NCBI GenBank assembly: GCA_035236585.1
Contig: CP141132.1
Location: 19,567,945-19,631,944 of the forward strand
Direction: 5' to 3'
DNA from: Warburgia ugandensis
Taxonomy: Eukaryota; Streptophyta; Magnoliopsida; Canellales; Canellaceae
Length of the DNA stretch: 64,000 nucleotides
Below are positions 50,809 to 63,396 of the stretch, piece by piece. The notes beneath the pieces are model-generated. The model was not told the DNA's origin. It was given only the letters and a program-made list of their open reading frames with translations, and did not search any database. The translations under genes and the position numbers were made by a program. Every line of letters begins with the position of its first letter. Position 1 is the first letter of the stretch.

Positions 50809-53164
50809 GAAACCCCTACAATCCCAAAATTCAAACTGAGCCTTATAGTGTAAAAGAAGTACCCAATTGGGACCTACAAACTTTATTTGAGCAAACACCA
50901 AATAACAATATAAGTTCACCTAAAATATTACCTTACCTATTAAATGGGAAGAAGAAGAGTTAATTGATGTTTTGACCCAACATCAACTAACTCTAGGGTA
51001 TACATTAGAAGTCAATAAGGATTTAAGCCCCACCACTACTTTGACCTCAGAAAAACATGAACAACCTTTTAGGAAAATATAGAGTCAATTTAGACCCCAA
51101 TTTCAAGAAAATGTAAGGGAGAAAGAGGAAAATATGTAATGATTATTATCATCCCTAAATTTGGTCAAAATTGGGCCCATTCATCTCAAGTTGGTCATAA
51201 GAAATTTAAATTCATGGTCGTCTTTCATGATATATTTTTACCATACCAAAAACTTCAAGGTGGAGAATGCATATTGACTGTAGTGAAATTCTTACAAGGA
51301 ATGAGAAATCTCTCCATTGTTACAGTTAGGATTAGGTTAATTAGTTAGGTTTAGAGTAGATTAGTTAGTCTAGTTAGGCTGAAGATGCTAAACTTAACGC
51401 TTATTGGGAGGCAACCAAGGGATTTTCTTTAGAATCTTACTATTCCATATTACCCATTTATCATATTGGAGTCCTATGTTTTAAAGCATTGCGGACAATA
51501 TTTAGTTCAAGTTGGCAAGTGTAGATATGAATGAGATTTCAAGTTTTTCTTTAAATAGATAGACATTTTTTTAGTTTTTAAGGCCAAAGTTCCATTAATG
51601 TAATGAGAATTAGATTTTTCGAAGTTTAATATTTCTCCTACTTTAACTTCTTATACAAATGTATATGGTTAATTATGTATTTTATTTATGCCTTTAACTA
51701 TTTTATGAAAGTTAAATCTCAAAATACACTTACACGTAGTACCTAAGTCTAGACTAATAAATGGTTATGACTTAAAAACCTTGAGGAAATCAGCGGAGAC
51801 TTATATAACCAAGTGAGCTTTAGAGCCCATCATTTTTTGTGAGGGTTATAAATAATTCCATACTTTCTTTAGTGTATATTACTTTGAAGGATCTAAGTAT
51901 TCTTTGTTTTGGTTAAATTGTGAAGAACCAACTAGGAGTATTAACCTTCTTTCCAAAACATTCATTGAATCTGATAAGCTTTAAGAAACCTAGAAAATAA
52001 TATAGGTCATCCTTGTTGTAACTCGAAGATATAAAGCCTACCTAGTAATGTATACCACTAGTAATATCCTTTGAGCCTCTTGGTAAGCCTTTTCTTTTCA
52101 AAACCTCATTTATCTTAACCCAAAGAAACCCTAGTAAGAATATCCATTACTTACCTTTCAAAATTGAGTATAGATGATAGCAAAAGTTGAGAAAAAGTAC
52201 AAAAGTTAAAGAAGTGAAAAATATCAAAAATACAAAGAAAAGTGTTCCTTCTCAGAAGTAAAGAAAGTGAAAAGGTATCAAAAATAGAAGAAAAAGAAAA
52301 GAAGATAGAATGGAAAAATAGAAAATTTATTTACTTCAATGCACTGAAGAGAGGAAGGAAAAATATAAAAAAAATTATTTACTCCAATGCACTCAAAACT
52401 AAAGAAGTTCAATAACATTTATAAAAGACCTCTACTCATATTTGAAAATTTTAATCCTTTCTTTCAAAACCATTCTCAAGCCTACCTTTCGTCCTATCAA
52501 AAGACCTATTGATCTTAACGTAGAAGGTAGCCTTGATAAGGATATAAATATTAGGGAATTAAGGTGAACTACTCTTATTGGCCTTGGTAATGGTATCCGT
52601 TCTTAAGATCACACATTCCTTGTCTCATGTGTGCTCATAAGTTATGTGAACCATTAGTATCTTTGGATCTAGTCATATAAAGAAAGAATTTTATTTGACC
52701 TTACTTCTCTCGAGCTTTATTCCTAAGTCTATACTAGTGAGAATTTGAGGTCAAGACATCTTTTCAATGGAGTAATAAGCATTACTATTTAGAAGTCCTA
52801 GCTTATGTAGGATGTATACACACACATGCACTTCGAGATATAACTAGAATGAAAATGGCTTTGGTATGTCAATAACTTGTAAAGTTTCTCATTCATATTT
52901 ATTAACTTGTTAAAGCTGGTAGAGTGCTAATGGATGAGAATTCTCTGAGATAAATAAAAGGACTTAGTCGTAAGGAATTTTATGAGTATATTCACTACAA
53001 ACCCTCATAAGGCTTAACTTGTCCACTAGGGTTGACCTAGGGGTTTAAGGGCTTGTTGATATACTAAATGCAATTATGAATACCTAGGAAAACAACAACT
53101 ACTATTGTTTTCATGACTTTTCACATGTTTTATTGAGGACTAGCAAAATCCTAGTTATGGGATG
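50809..53164 (+). other. Pol-less internal tail of the Athila-like element
   Basis: A short open frame at 51139-51348 (KFKFMVVFHDIFLPYQKLQGG) has no clear match. The block 'cttattgggaggcaacca' (about 51400) resembles a motif common in the 3' noncoding part of Athila-type elements. A purine-rich, A-rich tract runs about 52178-52400. The bases before the 3' LTR (atgggatg) are only weakly polypurine. No pol domain was found in either strand. Confidence 0.6.
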
Positions 53165-55724
53165 TGATAAGTATACAATTTTGTATAAAAAAGTACCCAA
53201 TTAGTAGTCCATGTGTTAGAAATTAAAGTATAAAAGTCTAGGTTTTTTGTCAAAATTTATAATACATACATTTCTGAAGTAATAATTCTAAAGTTTGATA
53301 TTCTGCAAGTTAAGAGACTACTCCATAGTAAGTGTGTGAATTATCATAATTTTTTAGAATTTAATTAAGATTTTTACTCTTTTGTAGGAAGTGAGAAGAT
53401 TATCCAATGGCCTATATTGTTCTTCACAGACTTTTCATGGGTCGAGTTATGCAGTTAGCTCACCAGGCGTGTAGGGGACAACGTGCCCTTCCTGAAGACT
53501 CAAGGTGGGCCCCTGGAAGGTCTACAAAAAAATCATGTCCTATTGTGTTACAACAGTCTTAAAAATTATCCTAGGACAAGCAAGGCAGCAATTGGAAGAA
53601 GTTAAAGGTGACTAAAATGGGCCCACAAGCTAGGCATTTCCAATACCTTTGCATGGGAGCCATGAAAGCCACCTAAGTCATTTTAACCATGAGAGAAGGT
53701 GACAAGCTAGGGGCCAAGCCATTAAAGCCAAGGGTACAAGCCATGAAGGCAAGCCAAATAAGCAAACAAAAGTGAGCATCCAAGCCACTTATGTTAATGC
53801 CACATGGTGTCACACTACTGGAAGAGACCTTTCAAGCAGTTATCCATGCTAAAATTATATAATTAAAAGGATATTTAGAAGGAATTTGGATGATAATTAT
53901 TAAGGAAAGATAGCATTCAAGGTGGACCAATGGGAAGAGAGCCATTAACTTTCTTTCCTCTTTCCATTTTTGTCCCATCTCTCTCCACTACCACCTAGGT
54001 TTTTACTTAAAACACTTAAGGGGAGACACTTACCTCCTAAAAAGGTGGTGCCTCCTACCTTAAAGTTTCCTTTGTTTACAACTCATCTTTTCCTTCTTTC
54101 CACATTCAAGTCACCTTCTAATCTTTTATCTCCTCACCATCTCCACTCCTCTCTCATCTTTCATCTCCAAGTTTTTCCTATGTCTCACTTATCTTTCTTA
54201 GCCTCACATGTCCCCATCTCCTTAAGTAAAAAAAGTGCCCCTCTACTCCTTTGTGTCAATGAATTTTTACTTTCCAAAGTGAGATCCACTTCTTGAATTT
54301 CATAAAAATTCTATCTCCAATTGATATCTCATATTTCTACTTTTCTTAGGATAGAATCTCACACTTTTAGAAGGCACATACAATCTATATATAAACACCT
54401 TTGAATTCCACTACTTACATCATTGAGTGGGGGAGGATGCTACCTCCCAAAAAGGTGGTGCCTCCTACCTTCTCTTACTTCTCTAGGGTTATAATATGGT
54501 TCTTCATGATAACAACCTCCTCCACTTGATGTTTCAGGCCTCCATCTTCATTTCAAGCTTGCCAAGTTGATTTCTTCATAGTTAGGTTGGTTTTCCTTGC
54601 TCTTTACATTCCTTGTTGCTTGTTTTGATTTCTGGTTTAAAAGCTTTATCTTTGTTAATTTCCTTATTTGTTTGCCTCTTATTTTGCAACCTTAGATCCT
54701 TGTAGTCTAGGGTCACCATCTCTTTTAGTGACAAACAAGTGATAGTGATCTTTGGATCAAGATATTTGGTTCCTAAGTTCCTTGAGTTCCATGATTTCCA
54801 TTGCTCCATTCCATCTGTCCTTTCTCTCTTTTTCCTTGATACTCCTCGGCTTCACTTGCACATATCTTTGGAAAGTTGAATTACATGAAGATTGAAGTTG
54901 ATGCTTTTTGTGAAAGATGCGCAATTTACCTTCCATTGTTCTAATGTTTATGTGCACATTTTTGCAATAGTTTCAATTCAATAAAAGTATATGGTTTGGG
55001 TGCAATTTTGTTGTGATTTCTAATAAATTTTAGTCCATTGAATGTCATGCTTTAACCTTAGTTTACATGCAATATTGCATTACATCTTCCATGCATATCA
55101 CTATAGGTGTTTTGCATTTTAGAATCACATGCACACATTCAAGAACCATGCACGCAACTCTAAGGGTCATGTGCATGGTCTTGAGGTATGTTTTCTTGGT
55201 TTATTTGATTGTGTCATTGTTATTTCTCACTTAGGTTTCCATGCTTTGTTTCGTGTCTTCTTCATACATCAAAGTCTTTTAGATTTCATTATAGATTCAT
55301 GACTTTCCATTTTAGATTTCATGCACATTACACTTGGCTTCATGCACTCCTTTTAGTTTAGTTTGCAATTTAATGTTTCATGCGTACTAATTTGCTTTTT
55401 GTTTCCTTAGTCTTGCATGTTTTGTTGTCTAGTTTGGTTCATTGCCTATGTTTAATTTCATGTTAAGTTAGATTTAGAAAGCTTCCATGTTTAGGTTTAG
55501 AAAATTCTAATTTTAGAAAGTTTCTAATTTCATGCATGTTTTAGTTTCATTGTTATTTCAGCTCCTAGATTAGGTTGAAAACCATATCTTTTGGCTAGGT
55601 TAGATAATCTAAAGAAGATCCGATCAACATAAAAAACCATGAGATTCCTTCTGGGATCAACCTCTCTCACATGCAAATTACTACATTAATTTGTTTGCTT
55701 ATGACTAATTTTCAAGCTACACCA
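53165..55724 (+). mobile_element. 3' LTR of the Athila-like element
   Basis: 2560 bp. It aligns with the 5' LTR from end to end, including the TATA-like CTATATATAAACACC (about 54384) and both hairpin motifs (about 54019-54058 and 54429-54466). Confidence 0.92.
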
Positions 55725-55729
55725 ATCTT

Positions 55730-57166
55730 CTAATTTGTCTTCCTTTTGATTCGACATGTCCTTATGCATCACATTCTCATTGTATGCAATGTTTTGATTT
55801 CTAATTATTTTCTTATTTTCAACATGCCAAAATCATAAACCAAAATCATTTAAACATATCTAATGAATATGCATTTTCTAGACTCATGAGCAAGTTTGCT
55901 TCTATTTTTTTGAATCAACAAGCACATAAGAAGTACAATTGAAAACTTTTAAACAGAAAGGTTTACCTATTTTCCAATCCATACCTCTTATGTGATGTCA
56001 TATTTCAATGAGGCAGAAGGTCCTTTATTAATCAAATAGGCAACAATATTCACAACATCTACCTAAAATTGTTTAAGCAACCTTGCATGTATTCTCATAC
56101 TTTTGGCACGTTCCACAATCATTCTATTCATGTTCCCTATAACACCATTTTGTTGTAGAGCTCTGGAAATAATCTTCACTCTTTTGATTTTATTAACAGA
56201 GCAATACTCCTAAAACTTATTATCATATTAGTCTCCCCCATTGCTTGACTTCAAGGTCTTCACCTTTGTTCTTTTTTCATTCTCAACCAAAGCTTTCCAT
56301 TTTTGAAGACATCAAATACAGCTAACTTTTGTTTCATAAAATAAACCCATTTTTTTCAACTAGAATCATCTTTGAATGTAACAAAATAAATAGACCCATC
56401 GAGAGATGATACCTGAGCTGGCCCTCCTACATCATTGTGGACTAGTTCTAACCTTTGATAAACTCACATTTTTCTGTTTTCCATAACTTTTATACTTGAT
56501 AAGTTCCCTTTTGTAATCATGAACTTCATCCCTCTTTTGCTCACATGACCAAGTCTATAATGCCATGTGCTCATATCTGCCTTTGAGACACTACAACAAT
56601 TGAGTTGTTTCTACTAGATATCACATATATTGTCCCTTTTTTCTTATCATATGATGTTACTAATGCTAATTTAGGCACCTTCCATGAATCATTGGTAAAG
56701 GTGGTCTTCAATTCAGACTTTGCAAGTTGGCCAATATATATATATTAGATTTCTTTTCAACTAGTGTATATGTCTAACATTCTTCAATTATAGAACCATT
56801 CCATTTGATAAGTTTATTTGGACATCTTCTTTTTCAACAATACTACATGGTTCAACATCACCTAAATAAACTTTTTCAAAATCCCCATTAACAAAATTAT
56901 GAAACACATTTTGAACTAAAGTGATGTGATGCATTAGAATTTACCACCCACGAATATTATGACCATTCAACAAAAGAATTAAAATATTAGAATTATTATC
57001 ATTAGAGATATTTATCAAGAATATACTTTCCAGATTTTTGCACTCATATTTATTTTTTGTAGCATTACAAACCCGTTTAGATATTCCTTCTTGTCATAAT
57101 TCCAACAACCTCCATCTTTTCCTCATGGAGGTCTAGATTTGGTGTTTCTATAATTTGATCTCCAAT
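55730..57166 (-). pseudogene. Copia integrase, protease and zinc knuckle
   Basis: Read on the minus strand from right to left, the order is as follows. A decayed zinc knuckle CWNYDKKEYLNG lies near 57100. A protease with VVNSNASHH (56925-56948) stands where the family has VVDSGASYH, so the catalytic Asp is lost. The pre-integrase motif STWHYRLGHVSKRGM is near 56560. The integrase core has RWVYLFCYI, KWKALVENE and TLKSSNGGDN (about 56236). A PELYNKMVL-like segment and EYMQGCLNNF follow. Stops and frameshifts are frequent. The integrase continues into the RT at 45457-46076 once the nested element is removed. Confidence 0.88.
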
Positions 57167-57799
57167 GATTCTTGTTTTTCTTCTTTGATGATGTCCCACA
57201 TCCTTCAACGTTTAAGGCATTCCTTGATGCCTCACTTGAGGATCCCATGGATTTTCTACATGACTCCTCGATTAGGAGAACACTCATAACATCTCTGTAT
57301 GGCAACTTTTCATATCCATTTGACTTGCTTATTACCATTACCAAGATATCCCAACTATCTAGTCATCCTGCAAGAAGCAATAGGCATGAACTTCATCTTT
57401 GAAACTAGCATTGAATAATTCTAACAAGATATTAATATTATTGAATTCATTTAGATGCTCTACAACATTTTGTTTTTTGTCCATCTTTATGTTGAACAAT
57501 TTCTTCATAAAAAAGTACTTTCTTTGATTCTGAAGGCTTTTTGTACATCATAGATAAAGCAGTTATCAAATCTTCTGTTGTCTTCTTTTTGAAGATATTG
57601 GACACTATTGATGTTGTAAGGGATAGGCAAGTCATACCTAGGACTTTTTGTCAAGCCCTAACCTCTCATCATCGGTCATTTTCTCCAGTTTCTTCAATTT
57701 ACCACCAAGGAGAAGATAACTATCCTTTTGATGAAGGTGATCTTCTATTTGCATCTTCCAAAAACCAAACTTCAATTTATTGAATTTCTAAAATCTCAT
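57167..57799 (-). pseudogene. Copia gag (unit 1, joined to the zinc knuckle)
   Basis: The start codon complement lies at 57797-57799. The UBN2-type copia Gag reads FGFWKMQIEDH, KKTTEDLITALSMMYKKP, VVEHLNEFN (decayed) and MVMVISKSNGYEKLPYRDV. It then reads LNVEGCGTSSKKKNKN, which continues into the true zinc-knuckle region at 57160. This is the only gag copy joined to downstream pol. Frameshifts break it. Confidence 0.88.
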
Positions 57800-57995
57800 T
57801 TTTTCTTTTTTCAAGATTGCTCCTACTTGAACCTAGGCCTTTGATATTAGTTGTTATGAAGATGAAAAAAAAATGAAAAATATGAAATACACATAATTAC
57901 ACAATATACTAATGATTTTTGCACCCTAAAAAATCGTACATTGCAAATACATATGCATATCCCAGCAAAAGACACAATTGTAGCGCCCACAACAG

Positions 57996-60478
57996 GATTC
58001 TTGTTTTTCTTCTTTGATGATACTCCACATCCTTCAACGTTTAAGACAATCCTTGATGCCTCACTTGAGGATCCCATGGATTTTTTACATGATTCCTCGC
58101 TTAGGAGAACACTCATAACATCTCTGTATGGCAACTTTTCATATCCACATGACTTGCTTATTACCATTACCAAGATATCCCAACTATCTAGTCATCTTGA
58201 GAGAAGCAATAGGGCATGAACTTCATCTTTGAAACTAGTATTGAATAATTCTAACTAGATATTAATATTATTGAATTCGTTTACATGCTCTACAACATTT
58301 TCATTTTTGGCCATCTTTATGTTGAATAATTTCTTCATAAAAAGTACTTTATTTGATTTTGAAGGCTTTTTGTACATCTTGGATATAGCAATTATCAAAT
58401 CTTCTGTTGTCTTCTTTTTGAAGATATTGGACACTACCGATGCTATAAGGAATAGGCAAGTCGTACCTAGGACTTTTTGTCAAGCCCTTACCTCTCATCA
58501 TCTGTCATTTTCTCCAATTTCTTCGATTTACCACTAAGGAGAAGATAACTATCCCTTTGATGAAGGTGATCTTCTATTTGCATCTTCCAAAAACCAAACT
58601 TCAATTTATTGAATTTCTCAAATCTCATTTTTTCTTTTTTCGAGATTGCTCCTACTTGAACCTAGGCCTTTCATATTAGTTGTTATGAAGATGAAAGATA
58701 ATGAAAAATATGAAATACACATATTTACACAAGATAGTGATGATTTTAACACCCTAAAAAACTGTAGGTTACATATACATATGTATATCCCAGCAAAAGA
58801 CACAATTGTAGCGCCCACAACAGGATTCTTATTTTTCTTCTTTGATGATGCTCCACATCCTTCAACATTTAAGGCATTCCTTGATGCCTCACTTGAGGAT
58901 CCCATCGATTTTCTCCATGATTCCACTTTTAGGAGAACACTCATAACATTTCTATATGGCAACTTTTCAGATCCACTTGACTTGCTTATTACCATTACCA
59001 AGATATCCCAACTATCTACTCATCCTGAGAGAAGCAATAAGGCATGAACTTCATCTTTGAAAGTAGTATTGAATAATTCTAACTAGATATTAATATTATT
59101 GAATTCGTTTAGATGCTTTACACCATTTTCATTTTTGGCCTTCTTTATGTCGAACAATTTCTTCATAAAAAAGTACTTTATTTGATTCTGAAGGCTTTTT
59201 GTACATCTTAGATAAAGCAGTTATCAAATCTTCTGTTTTCTTCTTTTTGAAGATATTGGACACTACCGATGCTGTAAGGGATAGGCAAGTCGTACCTAGG
59301 ACTTTTTGTCAAGCCCTTTCCTCTCATCATCGGTCATTTTCTCCAGTTTCTTCCATTTACCACTAAGAAGAAGATAACTATCCTTTTGATGAAGGTGATC
59401 TTCTATTTGCATCTTCCAAAAACCAAACTTCAATTTATTGAATTTCTCAAATCTCATTTTTTCTTTTTTCGAGATTGCTCCTACTTGAACCTAGGCCTTC
59501 GATATTAGTTGTTATGAAGATGAAAGAAAATGAAAAATACGAAATACACATATTTACACAAGATAGTGATGATTTTTGTACCCAAAAAAATCGTAGGTTA
59601 CATACACATACGTATATCCCTGCAACAGACACAATTGTAGCGCCCACAACAGGATTCGTGTTTTTCTTCTTTGATGATGCTCCCGAACCCTCAACGTTTA
59701 ACGGATTCCTTGATACCTCACTTGAGGATCCCATGGATTTTCTACATGATTCCTCGCTTAGGAGAACACTCATAACATCTCTGTATGGCAACTTTTCAAA
59801 TCCACTTGACTTGCTTATTACCATTACCAAGATATCCCAGCTATCTAGTCATCTTGAGAGAAGCAATAAGGCATGAACTTCATCTTTGAAAGTAGTATTG
59901 AATAATTCTAACTAGATATTAATATTATTGAATTCGTCCAGATGCTCTACAACATTTTCATTTTGGACCATCTTTATGTTGAACAATTTCTTGATAAAAA
60001 GTACTTTATTTGATTCTGAAGCTTTTTGTAAATCTTAGATAAAGCAGTTATCAAATCTTCTGTTATCTTCTTTTTGAAGATATTGGACACTACCGATGCT
60101 GTAAGGGATAGGCAAGTCGTACCTAGGAATTTTTGTCAAGCACTTTCCTCTCATCATTGGTCATTTTCTCTAGTTTCTTTGATTTACCACTAAGGAGAAG
60201 ATAACTATCCTTTTGATAAAGGTGATCTTCTATTTGCATCTTCCAAAAACCAAACTTCAATTTATTGAATTTCTCAAATCTCATTTTTTCTTTTTTCGAG
60301 ATTGCTCCTACTTGAACCTAGGCCTTTGATATTAGTTGTAATTAAGATGAAAGAAAATGAAAAATACAAAATACACATATTTACACAAGATAGTGATGAT
60401 TTTTACACCCTAAAAAACCGTAGGTTACATATACATATGTATATCCCGGCAAAAGACACAATTGTAAACCCACAACAG
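57996..60478 (-). repeat. Tandem leader-gag units 2-4, element orientation
   Basis: The units at 57996-58823, 58824-59652 and 59653-60478 (826-829 bp) repeat unit 1 with its leader (57167-57995). Each unit, read on minus, has about 145 bp of LTR interior (R/U5-like), the LTR end TTCATAACA, a decayed iMet-type primer site (ACTAATATCAAAGGCC), and gag up to the KKKNKN codons. At that point it jumps back to 'ctgttgtgggcgctac' in the LTR. The same junction in every unit shows that the units arose from one founding duplication. Confidence 0.93.
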
Positions 60479-60572
60479 GATTCTTGTTTTTCTTCTTTGA
60501 TGATGCTCCACATCCTTCAAAGTTTAAGGCATTCCTTGTTGCCTCACTTGAGGATACAACTAAGGAGAAGAT
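60479..60572 (-). repeat. Partial unit and left inversion breakpoint
   Basis: It follows the unit pattern to 60555. A 17-bp piece from elsewhere in gag (60556-60572, ACAACTAAGGAGAAGAT) comes next. Then the array continues in the opposite orientation. Confidence 0.85.
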
Positions 60573-63173
60573 GAGAAATTCAATATATTGAAGTTTGGTT
60601 TTTGGAAGATGCAAATAGGAGATCACATTTATCAAAAGGATAGTTATCTTCTCCTTAGTGGTAAATTGAAGAAACTGGAGAAAATGGCCGATGATGAGAG
60701 GAAAGTGCTTGACAAAAGTCCTAAGTACGACTTGCCTATCCCTTATAGCATCGGTAGTGTCCAATATCTTCAAAAAGAAGACAACAGAAGATTTGATAAG
60801 TGCTTTATCTAAGATGTACAAAAAGCCTTCAAAATCAAATAAAGTACTTTTTATGAAGAAATTGTTCAACATAAAGATGGGCAAAAATGAAAATGTTGTA
60901 GAGCATCTAAACAAATTCAACAATATTAATATCTAGTTAGAATTATTCAATACTACTTTCAAAGATGAAGTTCATGCCATATTGCATCTCTCGGGATGAC
61001 TAGATAGTTGGGATATCTTGGCAACGGTAATAAGTAGCTCAAGTGGATCTGAAAAGTTTCCATACAGAGACGTTATTAGTGTTCTCTCTAAGCGAGGAAT
61101 CATGTAGAAAATCAATGGTATCCTCAAGTGAGGCATCAAGGAATGCCTTAAACTTTGAAGGATGTGGAGCATCATCAAAGAAGAAAAACACGAATCCTGT
61201 TGTGGGCGCTACAATTGTGTCTATTGCAGGGATATACGTATGTGTATGTAACCTACGATTTTTTTGGGTACAAAAATCATCACTATCTTGTGTAAATATG
61301 TGTATTTCGTATTTTTCATTTTCTTTCATCTTCATAACAACTAATATCAAAGGCCTAGGTTCAAGTAGGAGCAATCTCGAAAAAAGAAAAAATGAGATTT
61401 GAGATTTGAGAAATTCAATAAATTGAAGTTTGGTTTTTGGAAGATGCAAATAGAAGATCACCTTCATCAAAAGGATAGCTATCTTCTTCTTAGTGGTAAA
61501 TGGAAGAAACTGGAGAAAATGACCGATGATGAGAGGAAAGGGCTTGACAAAAAGTCCTAGGTACGACTTGCCTATCCCTTACAGCATCGGTAGTGTCCAA
61601 TATCTTCAAAAAGAAGACAACAGAAGATTTGATAACTGCTTTATCTAAGATGTACAAAAAGCCTTCAGAATCAAATAAAGTACTTTTTTATGAAGAAATT
61701 GTTCAACATAAAGAAGGCCAAAAATGAAAATGGTGTAAAGCATCTAAACGAATTCAATAATATTAATATCTAGTTAGAATTATTCAATACTACTTTCAAA
61801 GATGAAGTTCATGCCTTATTGCTTCTCTCAGGATGAGTAGATAGTTGGGATATCTTGGTAATGGTAATAAGCAAGTCAAGTGGATCTGAAAAGTTGCCAT
61901 ATAGAAATGTTATGAGTGTTCTCCTAAAAGTGGAATCATGGAGAAAATCGATGGGATCCTCAAGTGAGGCATCAAGGAATGCCTTAAATGTTGAAGGATG
62001 TGGAGCATCATCAAAGAAGAAAAATAAGAATCCTGTTGTGGGCGCTACAATTGTGTCTTTTGCTGGGATATACATATGTATATGTAACCTACAGTTTTTT
62101 AGGGTGTAAAAATCATCACTATCTTGTGTAAATATGTGTATTTTGTATTTTTCATTTTCTTTCATCTTCATAACAACTAATATCAAAGGCCTAGGTTCAA
62201 GTAGGAGCAATCTCGAAAAAAGAAAAAATGAGATTTGAGAAATTCAATAAATTGAAGTTTGGTTTTTGGAAGATGCAAATAGAAGATCACCTTTATCAAA
62301 AGGATAGTTGTCTTCCCCTTAGTGGTAAATCAAAGAAACTGGAGAAAATGACCAATGATGAGAGGAAAGTGCTTGACAAAAAGTCCTAGGTAAGACTTGC
62401 CTATCCCTTACAGCATCGGTAGTGTCCAATATCTTCATAAAGAAGACAATAGAAGATTTGATAACTACTTTATCTAAGATGTACAAAAAGCATTCAGAAC
62501 AAATAAAGTACTTTTTTATGAAGAAATTGTTCGACATAAAGAAGGCCAAAAATGAAAATGGTGTAGAGCATCTAAACGAATTCAATAATATTAATATCTA
62601 GTTAGAATTATTCAATACTACTTTCAAAGATGAAGTTCATGCCTTATTGCTTCTCTCAGGATGAGTAGATAGTTGGGATATCTTGGTAATGGTAATAAGC
62701 AAGTCAAGTGGATCTGAAAAGTTGCCATATAGAAATGTTATGAGTGTTCTCCTAAAAGAGGAATCATGGAGAAAATCGATGGGATCCTCAAGTGAGGCAT
62801 CAAGGAATGCCTTAAACGTTGAAGGATGTGGAGCATCATCAAAGAAGAAAAACAAGAATCCTGTTGTGGGCGCTACAATTGTGTCTTTTGCCAGGATATA
62901 CATATGTATTTGCAACCTACGGTTTTTTTGGGTACAAAAATCATCACTATCTTGTGTAAATATGTGTATTTTGTATTTTTCATTTTCTTTCATCTTCATT
63001 ACAACTAATATGAAAGGCCTAGGTTCAAGTAGGAGCAATCTCGAAAAAAGAAAAAATGAGATTTGAGAAATTCAATAAATTGAAGTTTGGTTTTTGGAAG
63101 ATGCAAATAGAAGATCACCTTTATCAAAAGGATAGTTATCTTCTCCTTAGTGGTAAATCAAAGGATGTGGAGC
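60573..63173 (+). repeat. Inverted block of leader-gag units
   Basis: The same units in plus orientation: partial gag 60573-61195, full units 61196-62031 (836 bp, with an 8-bp local duplication near 61400) and 62032-62859 (828 bp), then a partial unit to 63163. It ends with a 10-bp piece GATGTGGAGC (63164-63173) from another gag position. The arms pair with 57996-60478 as an inverted repeat of about 2.5 kb. Confidence 0.92.
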
Positions 63174-63396
63174 AAGTCGTGCCTATGACTTTTTGTCAAG
63201 CACTTTCCTCTCATCATCGATCATTTTCTCCAGTTTCTTTGATTTACCACTGAGGAGAAGATAACTATCCTTTTGATAAACGTGATCTTCTAATTGCATC
63301 TTCCAAAAACCAAACTTCAATTTATTGAATTTCTCAAATCTCATTTTTTCTTTTTTCGAGATTGCTCCTACTTGAACCTAGGCCTTTTATATTAGT
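63174..63396 (-). pseudogene. Original gag N-terminus and primer site
   Basis: Minus orientation resumes. The gag start codon is at 63344 (complement), with MRFEKFNKLKFGFWKMQ following. The primer-site region (63381-63396, in element sense ACTAATATAAAAGGCC) is a decayed tRNA-iMet type next to the 5' LTR end at 63397. Confidence 0.85.

Larger units (their letters stand above)
46077..55724 (+). mobile_element. Non-autonomous Athila/Tat-like LTR element, complete ends
   Basis: This 9648-bp element has two LTRs of about 2.5 kb (46077-48586 and 53165-55724) that start TGATAAGT and end CACCA. It is flanked by a perfect 5-bp duplication ATCTT (46072-46076 and 55725-55729). The internal 4.6 kb keeps a leader, a gag C-terminal-like remnant and a long noncoding tail, but no protease, RT, RNase H or integrase. 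This is the layout of a large retrotransposon derivative (LARD-like). It lies inside the copia RT region. The LTRs differ at many sites by eye, so the insertion is old. Confidence 0.93.

Noticed and set aside
58646-63038. Repeated 127-133-codon open frames on the strand opposite copia gag (for example 58646-59047, 59475-59876, 61809-62210, 62637-63038)
   Set aside because: They are antisense shadows of the repeated gag units. Conservation follows from recent duplication of the DNA, and no domain is visible.
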